Below, piece after piece: positions 25,799 through 41,900 of a stretch of 64,000 nucleotides of DNA (its first letter is position 1; every line of letters starts with the position of its first letter). The notes under the pieces are model-generated. The model searched no databases. It saw nothing but the letters and a program-made list of their open reading frames with translations, and had not been told where the DNA came from. This stretch comes from Epiperipatus broadwayi. Taxonomy: Eukaryota; Onychophora; Udeonychophora; Euonychophora; Peripatidae. The position numbers were made by a program, and so were the translations under genes. Location: the NCBI GenBank assembly GCA_028023455.1, contig JAQFVV010000112.1, positions 3,504,001-3,568,000 of the forward strand, written 5' to 3'.

Positions 25799-28665
25799 AT
25801 TCTTAGCACCCTCCGCCTTCGGACCCAGGCTGCCATTTGATGACGACTTTTTATTTAGGTACTTACAACTGCAGATCACTTTCAAGTGAAGGAAGATTGC
25901 AAGAATTAGAAGAACTCTCTTATATTAAATGGGATATTATTGGACTTTGTGAAGTTAGAAGAAAAGGTGAAGAGACAATTGATTTAAAAAGTGGACATAT
26001 GCTCTATTATAAAGGCACAAATATTGGAAATACAAGTGGAGTAGGATTCATTATAAATAAAAAGTGGAAGTACAATATTGTGGAGATTGATGGTGTATCA
26101 GACAGAGTGGCAAGATTAGTTATACAACTTAATAGCAGATATCAAATGCAGATAATTCAGGTTTATGCCCCAACAAGTTCTCACAGTGATGAAGTAGTAG
26201 AAGATTTTTATATGGATGTACAAAAGGCTTTTGATCAGAGTAAACAACATTTTAAAATTATGGGAGATTTTAATGCTAGAATTGGTAAACAAATGAAAGA
26301 TGAAAGTGTTGTAGGTAATTTTGGTTATGGTAATAGAAATGAGAGAGGACATAGACTTGTGGAGTTTGCAGAGAAGGAAAAACTTTATATTATGAATTCT
26401 TTTTTTGAGAAAAATGTTAGAAGGAAATGGACATGGAAGCATCCAAATGAAGGTACAGCAGAATTGGATTATATTTTGACTAACAGGAAATACATATTTC
26501 AAGATTGTAATGTTCTTAATAAATTTAACACAGGAAGTGATCATCGATTAGTAAGGGGTAAGATACATGTTAATGTAAAACTAGAGAGACAAAAATTATT
26601 AAGAAAAACTATATTTACAGTTGATATTCCGAATCTTCAGAAACATTCTAATGAATTTAAATTAGAACTTACAAATCGGTTTCAAGTATTAGTAGATTTT
26701 GAACATGATTCAGATTTGAATGAAATTAATATGAAAATAACCGATACACTTTTAAAAACTGCAACAAAGATAGCTGGTAGAAAAAAGCAGCAATTGACTA
26801 ATAAAATTTCTACTGAGACTAGAGAACTTATGAAGAAAAGAAGGAATATGAAGATATGCAAGAATGATGCATTAAAAAGAATTGAATATCTCGAATTTTG
26901 TAAAATGGTGCGGAAAAGAGTTGAAAATGATATAAGAAAGTATAACTGTGAACTAGCAAGGAAAGCTGTAGAAGAAAATAAAAGTCTTAAGAATGTAAAA
27001 CAACATTTTGGTATTGGTAGGAAATTTATATCTGCAATAAGGAAAAAAGATGGAATTATTACTAAAAAGAGGGATGACATTATGAAATTGGTAGAAGATT
27101 TTTATCAAGAATTATATAGTAATAAAGAACAAGTACCTCCTATATCTATTACATCTTCCGAATTGCCCAGAATTTTAAATGAAGAAGTGAGAAATGCAAT
27201 TAAATGTATGAAAAAAGGAAAGGCTCCAGGTAATGATGGAATTATAATTGATATATTAAAAGAAGCAAGTGAAGAAACAGAAAAAATATTAGCAAAGTTA
27301 TATACCAAATGTCTAAATGATAAAGATGTACCGGATGATTGGAAGAATGCAGTAATAATATTAATATTTAAAAAAGGTGATAAAGAAGATATTAGAAATT
27401 ACAGACCTATCAGCCTTTTATCAGTTTTATATAAAATTTTTACCAAGATAATTACAACTCGTCTACAGAGAACCTTGGATTTTCACCAACCAAGAGAACA
27501 AGCTGGATTTAAAAGTGGTTTTAGTACAGTAGATCATATTCAAGTATTGAGAGAAGTTATAGAAAGGACAAATGAATATGAGTTGTCATTATGTTTTGGA
27601 TTTGTAGATTATGAAAAGGCATTTGATTCTATAAACATTTCTTCAGTGATTAAAGCATTGGATCATCAAGGTATAGATCCAGGATATTGTCATATTTTAA
27701 AGAATATTTATAAAAATGCAACAGCAACAATTAGATTACATAATGATACTGGGAAAGTCAACATTGAGAAAGGTGTAAGACAAGGTGACTCCATATCTCC
27801 AAAACTTTTTACAGCAGTGCTGCAATAAGTATTTTGTGGATTAAAATAGGAAACTAAAGGAGTGAAAGTAAATGGAGATTATTTAAGTCATTTAGATTTC
27901 GCAGATGATGTAGTTGTTTTTGCAAATAATGCTTCCGAGCTGCAGGAAATGTTGCAGGAGTTATCAGATGAAAGTAGGACTAAAGATAAATGTTAAAAAG
28001 ACTAAAGTAATGTTTAATCGATTTGCTCAAAATATTAAAATAAAGATTGATTATGATGAATTAGAAGAAGTTAACAGTTACAAATACCTTGGTCAGATTA
28101 TTAATACAGATGGAAACATAATAGAGGAAATTAATCATAGAATTAAACTTGGTTGGAGTGCTTTTGGTAGAAATAACTTGATATTAAAAGGAAATATGCC
28201 TATGTGTTTGAAAAGAAAGGTTTTTAACAAATGTGTTTTACCAGTTCTTACTTATGGATCTGAGACTTGGGCACTTAATAGAAGATCAATACAGAGACTT
28301 CAGACCACTCAAAGAAGTATGGAGAGATGTATGTTGGGAGTAACAAGAAGAGATCAAAAACGCAATGTATGGGTAAGAGAACAAACAGGTGTTACTGACC
28401 TCATTGAAAAAATTAAAAGATTAAAGTGGAGTTGGGCTGGACATATTGCTAGAAGAGATGATAATAGATGGACAATTGAAATTTTAAACTGGATTCCAAG
28501 AGATTGTAAAAGACCCAGAAGGAGACCACATGTAAGATGGATGGATGAAATAAGAAAATGTGTAGGGGTGATGTGGAGAAAAGAAGCTAATGATCGGAGA
28601 AGATGGATTAAACTTGGAGAGACCTTCATCCTGCAGTGGATTGATAATGGTTGATAATGATGATG
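25799..28665 (+). mobile_element. RTE-clade non-LTR retrotransposon, near full length
   Basis: The element is 2.87 kb: a 41-bp GC-richer 5' leader (25799-25839), one interrupted endonuclease-reverse transcriptase frame, and a 3' end of short TTGATAATG/ATGATG repeats instead of a poly(A) tail. This compact design is typical of RTE (BovB-like) LINEs. The 13-bp target duplication is still perfect, so insertion is not ancient, although the frame is already broken. It lies 7.5 kb downstream of the 14-3-3 stop codon, on the opposite strand, and has no evident effect on it. Confidence 0.93.
25840..28654 (+). pseudogene. RTE endonuclease-reverse transcriptase, broken frame
   Basis: The intact polyprotein would nick target DNA and copy its own RNA there (target-primed reverse transcription). 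I take the ATG at 25840 as start, which gives 662 codons to TAA 27826-27828. The N-terminal apurinic-like endonuclease shows TYNCRS (about residue 8), GLCEVRRKG (35), MGDFNARIG (141) and GSDHRL (232). The reverse transcriptase follows with KGKAPGNDGI (459), NYRPISLLS, FVDYEKAFDS (588) and GVRQGDSISPKL (645). Past the TAA the same frame continues through a TAG (27847-27849) to the catalytic FADD (27898-27909). It then shifts to another frame near 27970, which runs to TGA 28652-28654. This last part holds KYLGQIIN, YGSETWAL, WAGHIARR and RPHVRWMD, as in RTE C-termini. Two stops and one small indel make the copy inactive. Confidence 0.92.
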
Positions 28666-28678
28666 ATACCATTTTAAT
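28666..28678. repeat. RTE target-site duplication, right copy
   Basis: ATACCATTTTAAT, identical to 25786-25798, follows directly after the ATGATGATG-type 3' terminus of the LINE. Confidence 0.9.
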
Positions 28679-29529
28679 TATTGTTTATAACAACTAATAT
28701 TCCCACTTTAAAACTCTGTGTTTTTTGCAAGTTATTTTTATCCAACATATATTTTACTTTTAATATCATAGAAGCTGTGATTATTGTAAAAACTGCACTT
28801 TCAACTAAATACATAAATATTTATGCAGATTAAATTAAAAAAATCTTTGGAACATTCTTCTGCCCTCAGAAAATTAGCAGAAATTTTCATTTTTGAATAA
28901 TTTTAAAGTTATGTAAAAATTATTCACAATAAAACTGAACACTTAAGCCATAATACACACATGCTTAACTTTAAATATCCATCATTAACCAATCACGCTC
29001 CTGGCACTATCTTTTATGTATAATTTTTTTTTACCATCACCTCTTAAAAGTAATGGAAATATAATTTATATTACACATCTTATAGAAAGCATTATTTCAT
29101 GTGCAATCTGTTGGAGTGCTAAGAACCCTACAGTTATTTATACAATTAAATTAATAATATACAATAAACTTAAGTCTTCATGATTAAAAGTAACTTTTTA
29201 AATTGTAAAGTATCTATCAATTTATTTTTAAAATATCATATATGAATTTTCTGAGTTTTTTTTTTTCTATAAAATTTTTTTCTAAAATATAATTTTTACA
29301 CAAAAAAATTATATATATATAAAAACTAAGTTGTAACACTATTTTCAATTTAGTATTTAAAAAATAAATCAATTATGGGATATATAAATACACATCATTT
29401 TTTTTTACACTCTCAAAGATAATGTTGACATTTGATTTATAAATGCTGATTGTGTTGGGCCCAAAAATTATTACTGGCACCAAATTCATGATTATGAAAC
29501 TTAATATAAGTTGACATCAACAAACTATG
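28679..29529. other. AT-rich DNA, nothing recognisable
   Basis: No coding pattern, repeat boundary or RNA gene seen. Confidence 0.5.
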
Positions 29530-29615
29530 CTAATTTATAAGTTAATTAGAGCATGGCATTAAATTCAATATTTACAAATTTAATAGTCTCAGGTTTGATT
29601 CCCATACTGGAATAG
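29530..29615 (+). repeat. Possible tRNA-derived SINE fragment
   Basis: A box A-like run TTAATTAGAGCATGGCA (from 29542) is followed about 50 bp later by a B box-like GGTTTGATTCCC (29592-29603), the spacing expected in a tRNA body. The central part is very AT-rich and no cloverleaf is intact. It could be an old tRNA pseudogene or SINE head of a different type from the copies at 18.5 and 25 kb. No A-tail or target duplication was found. Confidence 0.3.
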
Positions 29616-32600
29616 CACTGGTCAGTCCAACTGTTAGGGGAAAAAGACAATACCACTCGTTATATATACTAATCTGCATGTCATACTAAAGTTAAATATA
29701 TTTGCAAAGTTTAAATAAAATTATAGCACATGTGAAAGTAATAGTTAATTAGTTCTTTTTTTGCTTTTCTGTTTGAAACTTGTCTTTCATTTAAAATATT
29801 TACATTTTAGCGATCAAGGAAAGCATAAAATCTATCCAAACAAATAAATATCAATTTAATTTTATTTATAATAAAATTATTCAATATATTAATTCCATTT
29901 TTAAAAAAAAATGTAAATATTATATTAAAATTACACATAATAGACTTAATATCATGACCAACATTTTACAGAACATGCACCAATTTTTTCATGGTTGAAC
30001 TCTACAATTTTTATGCTATTAATCAATTTTTGTATATTCATATAAACAATATTTAGCATTTTTTCATAATATACTATAAAAAAAAGTTAAGCACTATTTA
30101 AGTAAATTTTGTCAATTATTTTATGAATAAAAATATTTTTTATAGAAGAATAATGCAAAGCATACAAAGTATGATGATCAAAACACAATTTACCCAATGT
30201 AAGAAGATGAATTACAAAATGAAAGTTAAAACCGATTAGATTTTCTTTGGATTAAACAACTGACAATATATTTACAGAATGAATGAATTCATTTATTTTA
30301 GAGATTACAGAATTTAAACTTTTATTATAATTTTTTCTGACAACAAATATACAGTTCTTTGATTACAGCATTATTTTTCAATGCGGCACATTAAATATGT
30401 GTATAATTAATTGGCTGGTAATATCTTAGTATATATATATATGTGCCTGCATATTTTGCAAATGGTGTGTAATGTTTTGGATTATATTTAAAGCTGTACT
30501 TCATGAGTATATTTTAATGAATAGTTATTAATTCGCCTGTTATTTACAAGTGTTAATAGGTTTTTATTCAATTGTTTATTTTCTGCAAATTCCTCGAAAA
30601 ATGATGCTTGAAGAGTTCATTATATTTAACTATTGTTAATTATATGATTACATTCAAGCTGGCAAAAAAATAAATATAAAAAGTAAAAAAGAAATGATTA
30701 AAGTATTATAACTACATTTCTAATGGCTATTATTGTAGATTAAAAAATACTAACTTTTTGATTAGCAATTAGTTTTACAGCACATTTATATATTTACAAA
30801 AGGAAATTTCTTTTATCTAAATTTAATAAATCATATCACATCCCTCATAAAAAAAAAAAACCAACATCTAACCACTTTTGGCTTAACAGAGCAGCTTCTT
30901 TTTACTAAATTTTCCCTTAGTTACCAGTGCTTCTGGTTACAATGCTTTGAATATTATTCAAAGACTATAAACACAATGTCAGATATTATGCAATTCTTAT
31001 GGAGAAATCCAATATTTGGAGATAAAAATGTAAAGCATTTTCAGAACATCGATTAAAAAAAAAAATTGCTAAAATATTCAATAAAAGTAATTTCAAATCA
31101 GAAAATTATTATTTTAAATCAGTGATTTAATTATCTAACATTTAAAATATGATGCAATACAAAATTACAATTTTTAATGAAAAAAAATATTTTAAAATTA
31201 TATTTCCAAAGCAAACATTTTTCTATTTCTATATGATATTAAAATTGGCAGAAGTATAAATATGTGAATTGTAATTATAGAAATTCATACTAAAACCCAA
31301 TAAATAATAAATAAGAAAATTACTTTGTTCCATTAACAGATTTCAACCAATATCATCATTTATTTAATGATACCCACCCCCTTCAGTTAATGAATTTCAT
31401 TTCATAATTCCACAGAACTCAATTTGGGAAAATGTTATAAATAGCACAAAATGAATAAGGCAGTAATAATGTTAATTTTAATATCAACCAATGATATGAA
31501 GGAGAAACCAGTACAAGGTACATAAACGTTTTTTTAAAAGTCATGGTTTTTTTCCAAGACTAATTTTTCTAGAAATAATTACCTTTAATAAAATAAAACA
31601 TTATAAACTCTATAAAATTGGTGTTTATTTTAACATACTTATTAATCCCTTTACAGAAGGTGGCCAGTATTTGCTACAGCAGCAAAATGTGTACAAATGG
31701 AATTGTACTAAAATGACAATGGTAAAGTAACAAAAATATATATAGTGAAGTAAAAAAGACTAGAGTATATGATTTTAAACTACAATAACCACTTTTCATT
31801 TACTTAAAACAAAATGTTTGAGAGTTTGAATATAGTATATTAAGCTATAAACAGTCTTAAAACTAGAAACAGATTAAAAAAACACACAATGCAGTTGCCC
31901 AGAAGAAAATCATTGAATGTTAATTAGACTATATTATTGTATATTATTTGCTTCAATATATATTTGGGGGAGAAAAAAAGTCTTTAAAAATTCGTCACTA
32001 TATTTTCCAATTAAAACAATAACTCAAAAAATGAAGACTGAAGTTATATACTCATCTGACGAGTTAAACAGAATACTAAATGAAAAAGATCATATAAATA
32101 AAGTTTGTCAGGGTTTTTTGCGAGTGCTGTCACTTATTATTTTAGCACCAAATTTTAAGTTTAGGTTGCATTTTATTAAGCACTGGCTGAGTAGCATGGA
32201 ATGGCTCATTAGCCATCATTAAAAGTAGTTCCTAAATCATTCATACTAATCAGTCAATGATGACAGAAAAGATCCAGACAAAATATTAAAAGTTATAACA
32301 CTAATAAACAATCATATATGAAATAAAAAAAAAACTGCAAAAATATTCACATTTTTCATCCGCAGCATCGTTTTAGCATACACCCACACACAAAATTTTA
32401 AAGATGATTCCAATGTTTGTGGGCTTTAAGTAGATTTAAAAAATTGGGGGAAAAAAAAATTCAAGTGATAATATAGCAACATCTACATTTCAAAAATATT
32501 ATAATTCCATTCACTAAAATGGTTTATCTAATACAAAAATGAAAAACAAAAAAATGTGAATTTAAGAAATAAATCAAGGGAAACTGAAGAAAAAATTCAT

Positions 32601-35600
32601 GATAGAGATAAAAATACAGAAATGAACTACATGATATTATGGATATAGCAATAAAACTATAAAATACATTTTAAATATATATATTCGTATTAATCAATGA
32701 CAACAACAAAAAGGATTTACAAATAAATAAATTTTACAAAAATGCACTACCACAAATTACCATTATCTTCAATTTTCTAGTATTGATGAATTTTCAAATT
32801 ACTGTCATATGATTTTAATATTAGCAGAATTTATTTAGGATTTTTTTTTTTGCTTACCTTCAGAAAGATAATGGATCACAAACAACAACATCAATAATCT
32901 GAGTATGCATGTGGACAATCACCAGTTTTAAAATAAAATACTTGTCAGATTTTAGAGCCAACATTCAATAGTTTTATTGATTTAATCATCTCAATGTGAA
33001 TAAAAATGTTTACTTGTATTATAATTTGAAAATACTTAGCACTAAGAGATAAAAAAAAATCATAGGAAGATTCAATATTTTGTAAGCATATTAATTTTAT
33101 CAAAAATACATATTTGTTTCAGAATGAGTATTATATTATATATAAAAAAAACTTTTAAGCAATATAACTATGCACGTTTTTTGTATCCTTATCTTCAGAT
33201 AAGATTTTACACTAATTTATCAAATACATTGAAACAACTAAGTTCAACAGAATATCAAATCCTTTTCTCTTATAGTAAAAGTTGAAGCTATTTGTATTAT
33301 CAAGAGATAAAATTTTCATGTTTGTAGCAATCATTTCATCTACTATATAAATTTCCAAGTTCAGCTAGAATTTAGAAAAATCTATCTTATCCACTGCATA
33401 AACATAACAATTCACATAAAGAAAAAATTAAGAGACTAATTTTGATAAAAAATAAACTGTTTTAAAACAAATAAACACTATTTTGCATTAAATTGGAAAA
33501 TATATTGGATAATGTCCTTTTATTCAATACTTGAATAAAATTCAATTAATAAGAATACATTGCAAAGTGCAAATTTGATTGTTTTGTTTTGTATAAACTT
33601 TTATTAAAAATTTAATATTGTAAACTCACCAATAACTACCAAGCGACAATTCAAATTTTTTAAAATATAAAATTAAACTTGTCCAGAGTCAACAATAATA
33701 TAACTCGTGAAAAGAGTCAGTGCAAATGATACTAACCCACATCCTTAAAACATGCGAACTTTATTTCAAAAGAAACATTATATGCAATACATTTGTGTAT
33801 GTATATATATATAGGTTTAAATTTATACAATATTTTGTCTCAATACTCCACCTAACGAGGTATCTCAAATTTAGCTCTCAGAATTTAAAGAAAAAACACA
33901 ACGATTGTGGATTAGCACAATACATGCTCCGAGACCCTCCATATTTAGGTTATTTTTGAACTCAAAAACATATGGATATTTAAATTTAATACAAATCACT
34001 CAAAAGTTTTTAACATCTTTCTACAATACAAAATGGATATTTATTCTATTCCCAGTTTTTGTTTTAATAAATTGTTTTGAAAAATGATCAGGTTTTTTTT
34101 TTCCACATTAATATAATATGACAAGTCATTTAAATGCTGTATATTATTTTTATTTAATGTAAATATATACATATTTATAATATATATATACAGCAGCCTT
34201 TTTTTAATTTACAACCACTAATGGATATATATATATAAAAAAAACACTGGCCCAAAATATTAAAAAAAAGTCTGTTGCAAATATTTTATATAAATTTTAA
34301 TTACATGACAATTCAAAATGTACCAGTAAAAAAAAAAAATTCTTGTTCGGTTAAACTGATAATTTCAATTAATATCTGTGATGAAAGGTTTTTTTGTTAA
34401 AAAAAAAAAAAAAAAACTCCAGGATTTCAACAGTAAGGTAGAAAATTTCATTTTCATTTTTATTGATCATTATTTTTTTTCTTTTTTCCATTTATTACAC
34501 ACACATAGTGTTTTAAACAAGGAAAAGACAAGATTTTGCAGGGGTTTTTTTTTTGTATTTTTTTCCTTTTATCTTTTAACTTTGCAATTTTTAACATTAA
34601 ACACAATTTTGGTCTGCAAACAAAACAAGGAATAGAAGCAAAAAGAGCGAGAGGAAATAAGAAAAATGAAAAAATAGATGTATATTCATATCAGCATTGT
34701 GGGAGACCTGTAGAAGCTAATGAAAATGACTGGTATGAAAAATATACAAGAGGAAAACAATGTTTTAAGCTATTATCCGAAAAGCAAACTGGCATAACTA
34801 ACATATTAAATAAAGTAAAAAACTATATAAAAAAAAAAAACAAGTTAAAATTGCACTAAAATGACTCGTTCTTTTTAAAGTGTTGGTTATTTTCAGTAAT
34901 AATCATCTTCTGTAATAAATATATCTAAAATTTGACTCCAAGTGCATTAAAATTTTTTTTTACACCAACACCAATGTTAACCATTTAAAAACTTATATTA
35001 ATAAATGATTTATAAAGAAAGGAGGGAAGGCAGAGCTAAAATACTAATTCACAATCATAAAGCCCAGACACAGATATGCTGAGTATTTAACAAGGACTTG
35101 CATATGCATCGTTTTACAGCTGAAAACAATAGAAATTTTAGAAGAAAAAAAGTATTTTTATTCGAATATACTTAATGTCAGGGCAAACTTTTTTATTATT
35201 ATGATATATATATAAAATTACATATATTTTTTAAACAAAATAGGAAAGGTAAATTTGTCCAATCTATAATTTACAATACTAACACATTAAAAAAAAAAAA
35301 AAAAAAAGCAATTACAAGTGGTCCGACCATGATTTCTCTGATGGTTAAAATAAATTAAAGTTGATATCATGGATTTTTTTCTTTTGCCCAGAGAATCCTT
35401 TCCCATAGGTTTTTGTAAACAAACAAAAAAAAACATATATTGTGTAATGGGAGAATTATTAAGCACATAGGTTTATTAAAAAGAACACCTAACACCAAAT
35501 AGCACAACTTAAAAAAAAAAAAAAATTTTTTTTTCTTCTTAGAATCAGACTAGAATGTTAAATAAAATGGCTGCTACAACTTAAATTTTTCAATTTAGAT

Positions 35601-36132
35601 ATTTTCTGATTTTATTGTTTAGGTCCATCAATATATATATATGTTCAATTTTATAATGCTTTGAAGCGAATGATGTGAAAATAATTAGATGAACATGTAA
35701 GGGGCGAAAAAAAAAAAAATACAGAAAAGTTTAAGGCTTCACCAAATAGGGCAACAACAATGCTGGATAGAAGGCGGGTACACTGAGGAAAAAAAAAAGA
35801 AAGACAGAAAAAGGGACCCCCCCTCAACATAAGTGGTAAAATAGGGGGCTTTTCTGAATGGTTAAAAACATCAAAGCATTTATCACTTTTTGTTTGATGA
35901 AAAAAAAAAACATTAGTTAAAGTCAGACCTAACTACAGATAAATTACATATTTTCTCTTGTTTTGTTTTTAAAGTCCATTGATAGTCAAAAATAAAATAA
36001 AACAGGGCAAACATAAAAAGCCTAGATCTTACTGGGTCTTACAAGATGTATTTCACAAGTTTGACACAATATTCCTTGCTCATAGAGAGCTGTCTAGACA
36101 AAATTGATATGAATTAATGGCGCTGTTCTAAT
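29616..36132. other. AT-rich DNA; right end is 14-3-3 3' UTR
   Basis: The bases immediately left of 36133 must be 3' untranslated region of the minus-strand 14-3-3 gene. 14-3-3 zeta UTRs are often 1 kb or longer, but I cannot place the cleavage site because AATAAA-like hexamers are abundant in such AT-rich DNA. The composition of about 34600-36132 is somewhat more mixed than further left, which would fit UTR. No other gene is seen. Frames at 31917-32222 and 34536-34859 look like chance. Confidence 0.4.
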
Positions 36133-36192
36133 TTAATTATCACCGCCTTCTTGTTGCTCCTCACCATCTCCCTGCGTATCAGATGTCCATAG
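36133..36192 (-). CDS. 14-3-3zeta: 14-3-3 zeta, last coding exon
   Basis: 14-3-3 proteins are dimeric cytoplasmic adaptors that bind phosphoserine/phosphothreonine motifs in kinases, phosphatases and signalling proteins. Read on the minus strand, the exon begins after a good acceptor (pyrimidine-rich tract ending in gtatag|CTATGG). It encodes LWTSDTQGDGEEQQEGGDN and ends in TAA (36133-36135). LWTSDTQGD is the start of the variable, acidic C-terminal tail of arthropod 14-3-3 zeta (Leonardo type). This tail closes over the ligand groove and tunes binding. The join to the upstream exon is phase 0, between Thr and Leu, a conserved intron position in the family. The tail length matches the family, so the 3' end of the coding region looks intact. 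Confidence 0.93.
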   Translation of the reverse strand, partial: LWTSDTQGDGEEQQEGGDN

Positions 36193-38976
<2,784 letters not shown>

Positions 38977-41900
38977 CTATGAAATAATACAAAGTATTAA
39001 AAATGTCAAGTTTTGCAACCTATTTGCTTAGAATATATATAAAATATACAGGTAATTTGATAAGACAATAGTGCAACTGGCAATAATTTTGTGTTCTTAA
39101 TCTATTTTGCAATTCTGTCAAAAGTATGTAATAATTACGTTTTATATGCATTAAGCCACTTTTGTTTTTGTTAAAATTCAAGACATACCAATACTGCTCT
39201 GAATTATTTAATAAAAAATTAAATTGAACTATTTTTTTATTTTGTTTCTCTTAAATCGCTAACAAGTTCCATTTTTAAGTAATAGAGAATTCAACATTAA
39301 CTCAATTATTGTTTGAATCAATTTACTGGAATTAAACTAGAAAACAGTAAAAGATAAATAAATTTAATGTATATGGTTTTCAAAATGCATATAAATTTTC
39401 TTGAATTTTTCTTTTTTTTTTTTACAATGGACTATAATTAATTAATATATTTGGAGAAAAAATATTTCTATTTCATTCAATAGTCCTACTGTTTAAGTAA
39501 TATAAAATTTTGCTATTATTTTGGAGTAATCTCAAATGAAAATATTTTTGGCAATACTACATTATTTCTAAATTTGTAGAAAAAAACATTACATAATCAT
39601 ATAATAAACTTATCTAAAATCTTAATTTATCTTAACTATTAAAATTTAATGCAATAACTATTTATCAAACACAAAAACATTATTAAAAAAAAACACCTGC
39701 TCACATATTAATTACAGGTGTATAATGGACATCTATGCAAATAAATGATGGAAAATTGTAGTTATATACAGAGACATCCCAATGTGTGAATGAAAATCAG
39801 TAATATATTGTACAATCTCTCTCTCCCAAAGTTAATTACCACGAAATATATATATAAAAATTTATTCAAAAACTTTTATGACTCGAAGATCCAATTTCAA
39901 TATATATATTTTTTACATTTCAATGAATCAGATTTTTTAGTAATAAAAATATTTTATAACTACCTTTTTTTTTTTTACATTAAGATTCTCCAAAAAAAAT
40001 TATAGATCAAAAATTAGCATAATATCATTCCTTTTTGTTATTATTGATTGTTAATGCTTACATAAATAACAAAAAGACATCAAATAGATTCCTTCAGAAT
40101 TCTATATCAAAGTAATTCTGACAGACCACTTCGGTACAAACAATAGATATTCTAAATACATAAAATTTAGCATGTTTTAAATAATAATAAAAAGTTTCTT
40201 CTTTAAACTTTAATATTTTTTTAAAAATAGATAAGATCAAACAATTTAAAATGATTAAATTAAAACTATTTGAAACTGGAAAATAATGTGCACATATGAA
40301 AATATTTGCTTACACAAGGGAAATATAATGTCCATGACAATATTAACATAAAAACAAGCTAAAAAAGACATTAATAGTATAAATTTATTCCCAATACACA
40401 TACTTAAAAGCCAGAATAATTTGATAGTTATATAAATGCAAAAAAAAATTTCGTAGGCGTACAAAAATTTCTAAAGTAAATATATAAAGTGATATACACA
40501 CATAGTGACAAACTAGCCATAAAATTTTGTTGTTGATAGATATATATAAAATAAAAATATATTTTTTAATATTACAGATGGTTTTCATTGTCATTCCACT
40601 CATTTAATGTGAATTTATAATTTCACGTTAACAATTGTACACAAGTATTCACAGGCTTACGAATGGCACACATGGACAAAAAACTTATTTTCAGTTTATA
40701 TAGTAAGATGATGAAAATGGTATGATTTATGATTAATTAGTACTATAATTTAATATATATTAATTTTATTAATGAGAGCAAGCCATCATTTTAGGTGCCC
40801 CTTTAAAATCACAACAAATTTATAAAAGTAAAAAGATAAACATTTTCCTTGGACATTAAATGACATTTTTTTTAAAAAATAACTTCCCCCCCAAAAAAAA
40901 AAAAAAATTGCACTTTTAAATGTTTTGCCAAATTCTTTTAAAATTTTAAGATTATTCTTTGTTCAAATTATTAATACATCTCGTATATTATTTTGTGAAT
41001 ATGTGGTGTAGATAAAGAAATAAAACAAGAATTTTAATTTTTTGATTGTTAGCATAAAGTACTATTTTAATTATAACTTTATAAAGAATGCCAAAGTTGT
41101 TATTAAAACTTTATACTACTGAAATTCATAATTTATGCATATAAAACAAATAACTTTAATTATTTTTTCTTCTGGTTTATAATAATATCTTTTTAGCTTT
41201 ATTACCTTTCCCAATTATGAAAATTGTATCTTGAATCACATCGTAAAAGTTAATTATTATAAGGCATAAAAACAAACAATTGAAATTTATTATTGTTTGT
41301 TTAAATATATTTTTCAAAGGCAGATAAAACAATGCCCGTGACATTTTATCTTTTTAATCTAGAGTGATTAAAATTTTTATTAAAAAAAAGAAGGCAAAAC
41401 TATACTATTGGCATATGACATGAATTAAACATTATTCCATTATTTTTTTTAGAACCAATTGAATATGGTCACCTTATTCAACGGAGAAAAACATTTAAAT
41501 AACATTCACATTCTAATTTTAATACTTTTAAATTCAGCATAGATATTTTATCTAAATGGACTTTAAAGAAACAATTATAAAATTATCTGGATAATTCTGT
41601 AACAATATAAAATAATAGGAAACACATCTAATATTTGTAATTATGAAGAAAATAGTTTTCTAGTAACATGACTTTTTTTTTTTTAATAGCAAGTATACTT
41701 TATAAGTTTTTGCTAAATATTTATATAGAACAGGCAACTATTATCTTTGTTATATTTCCACCCTTTTAAAACAATATGCCTTTCTGGCAGTGTACACACA
41801 AAATAAAGCACTATCAAATAATATGAAATATAATCAGGTATATAAACTATGGGCTGAACAATTTAGAGCAATGCTCTCCAGAATTAGTTATCAGTGGAAA

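Noticed and set aside
26116-27308. Minus-strand open frames of 142, 132 and 67 codons
   Set aside because: They are antisense shadows of the RTE polyprotein frame, which has unmistakable domain motifs on the plus strand.
28354-28672. Minus-strand frames at the RTE 3' end
   Set aside because: They are antisense to the RTE C-terminal coding sequence.
31917-32222. 101-codon plus-strand open frame
   Set aside because: At this base composition about one frame of this length is expected by chance in 64 kb on two strands. It has no recognisable motif, and its N-terminal half is low in complexity.
34536-34859. 107-codon plus-strand open frame
   Set aside because: It begins in a T-run, lies in or near the 14-3-3 3' UTR on the opposite strand, and matches nothing I know.
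29616-36132. Specific poly(A) signal for 14-3-3 zeta
   Set aside because: TTTATT (AATAAA on the minus strand) occurs many times by chance in this AT-rich DNA; none can be preferred from sequence alone.
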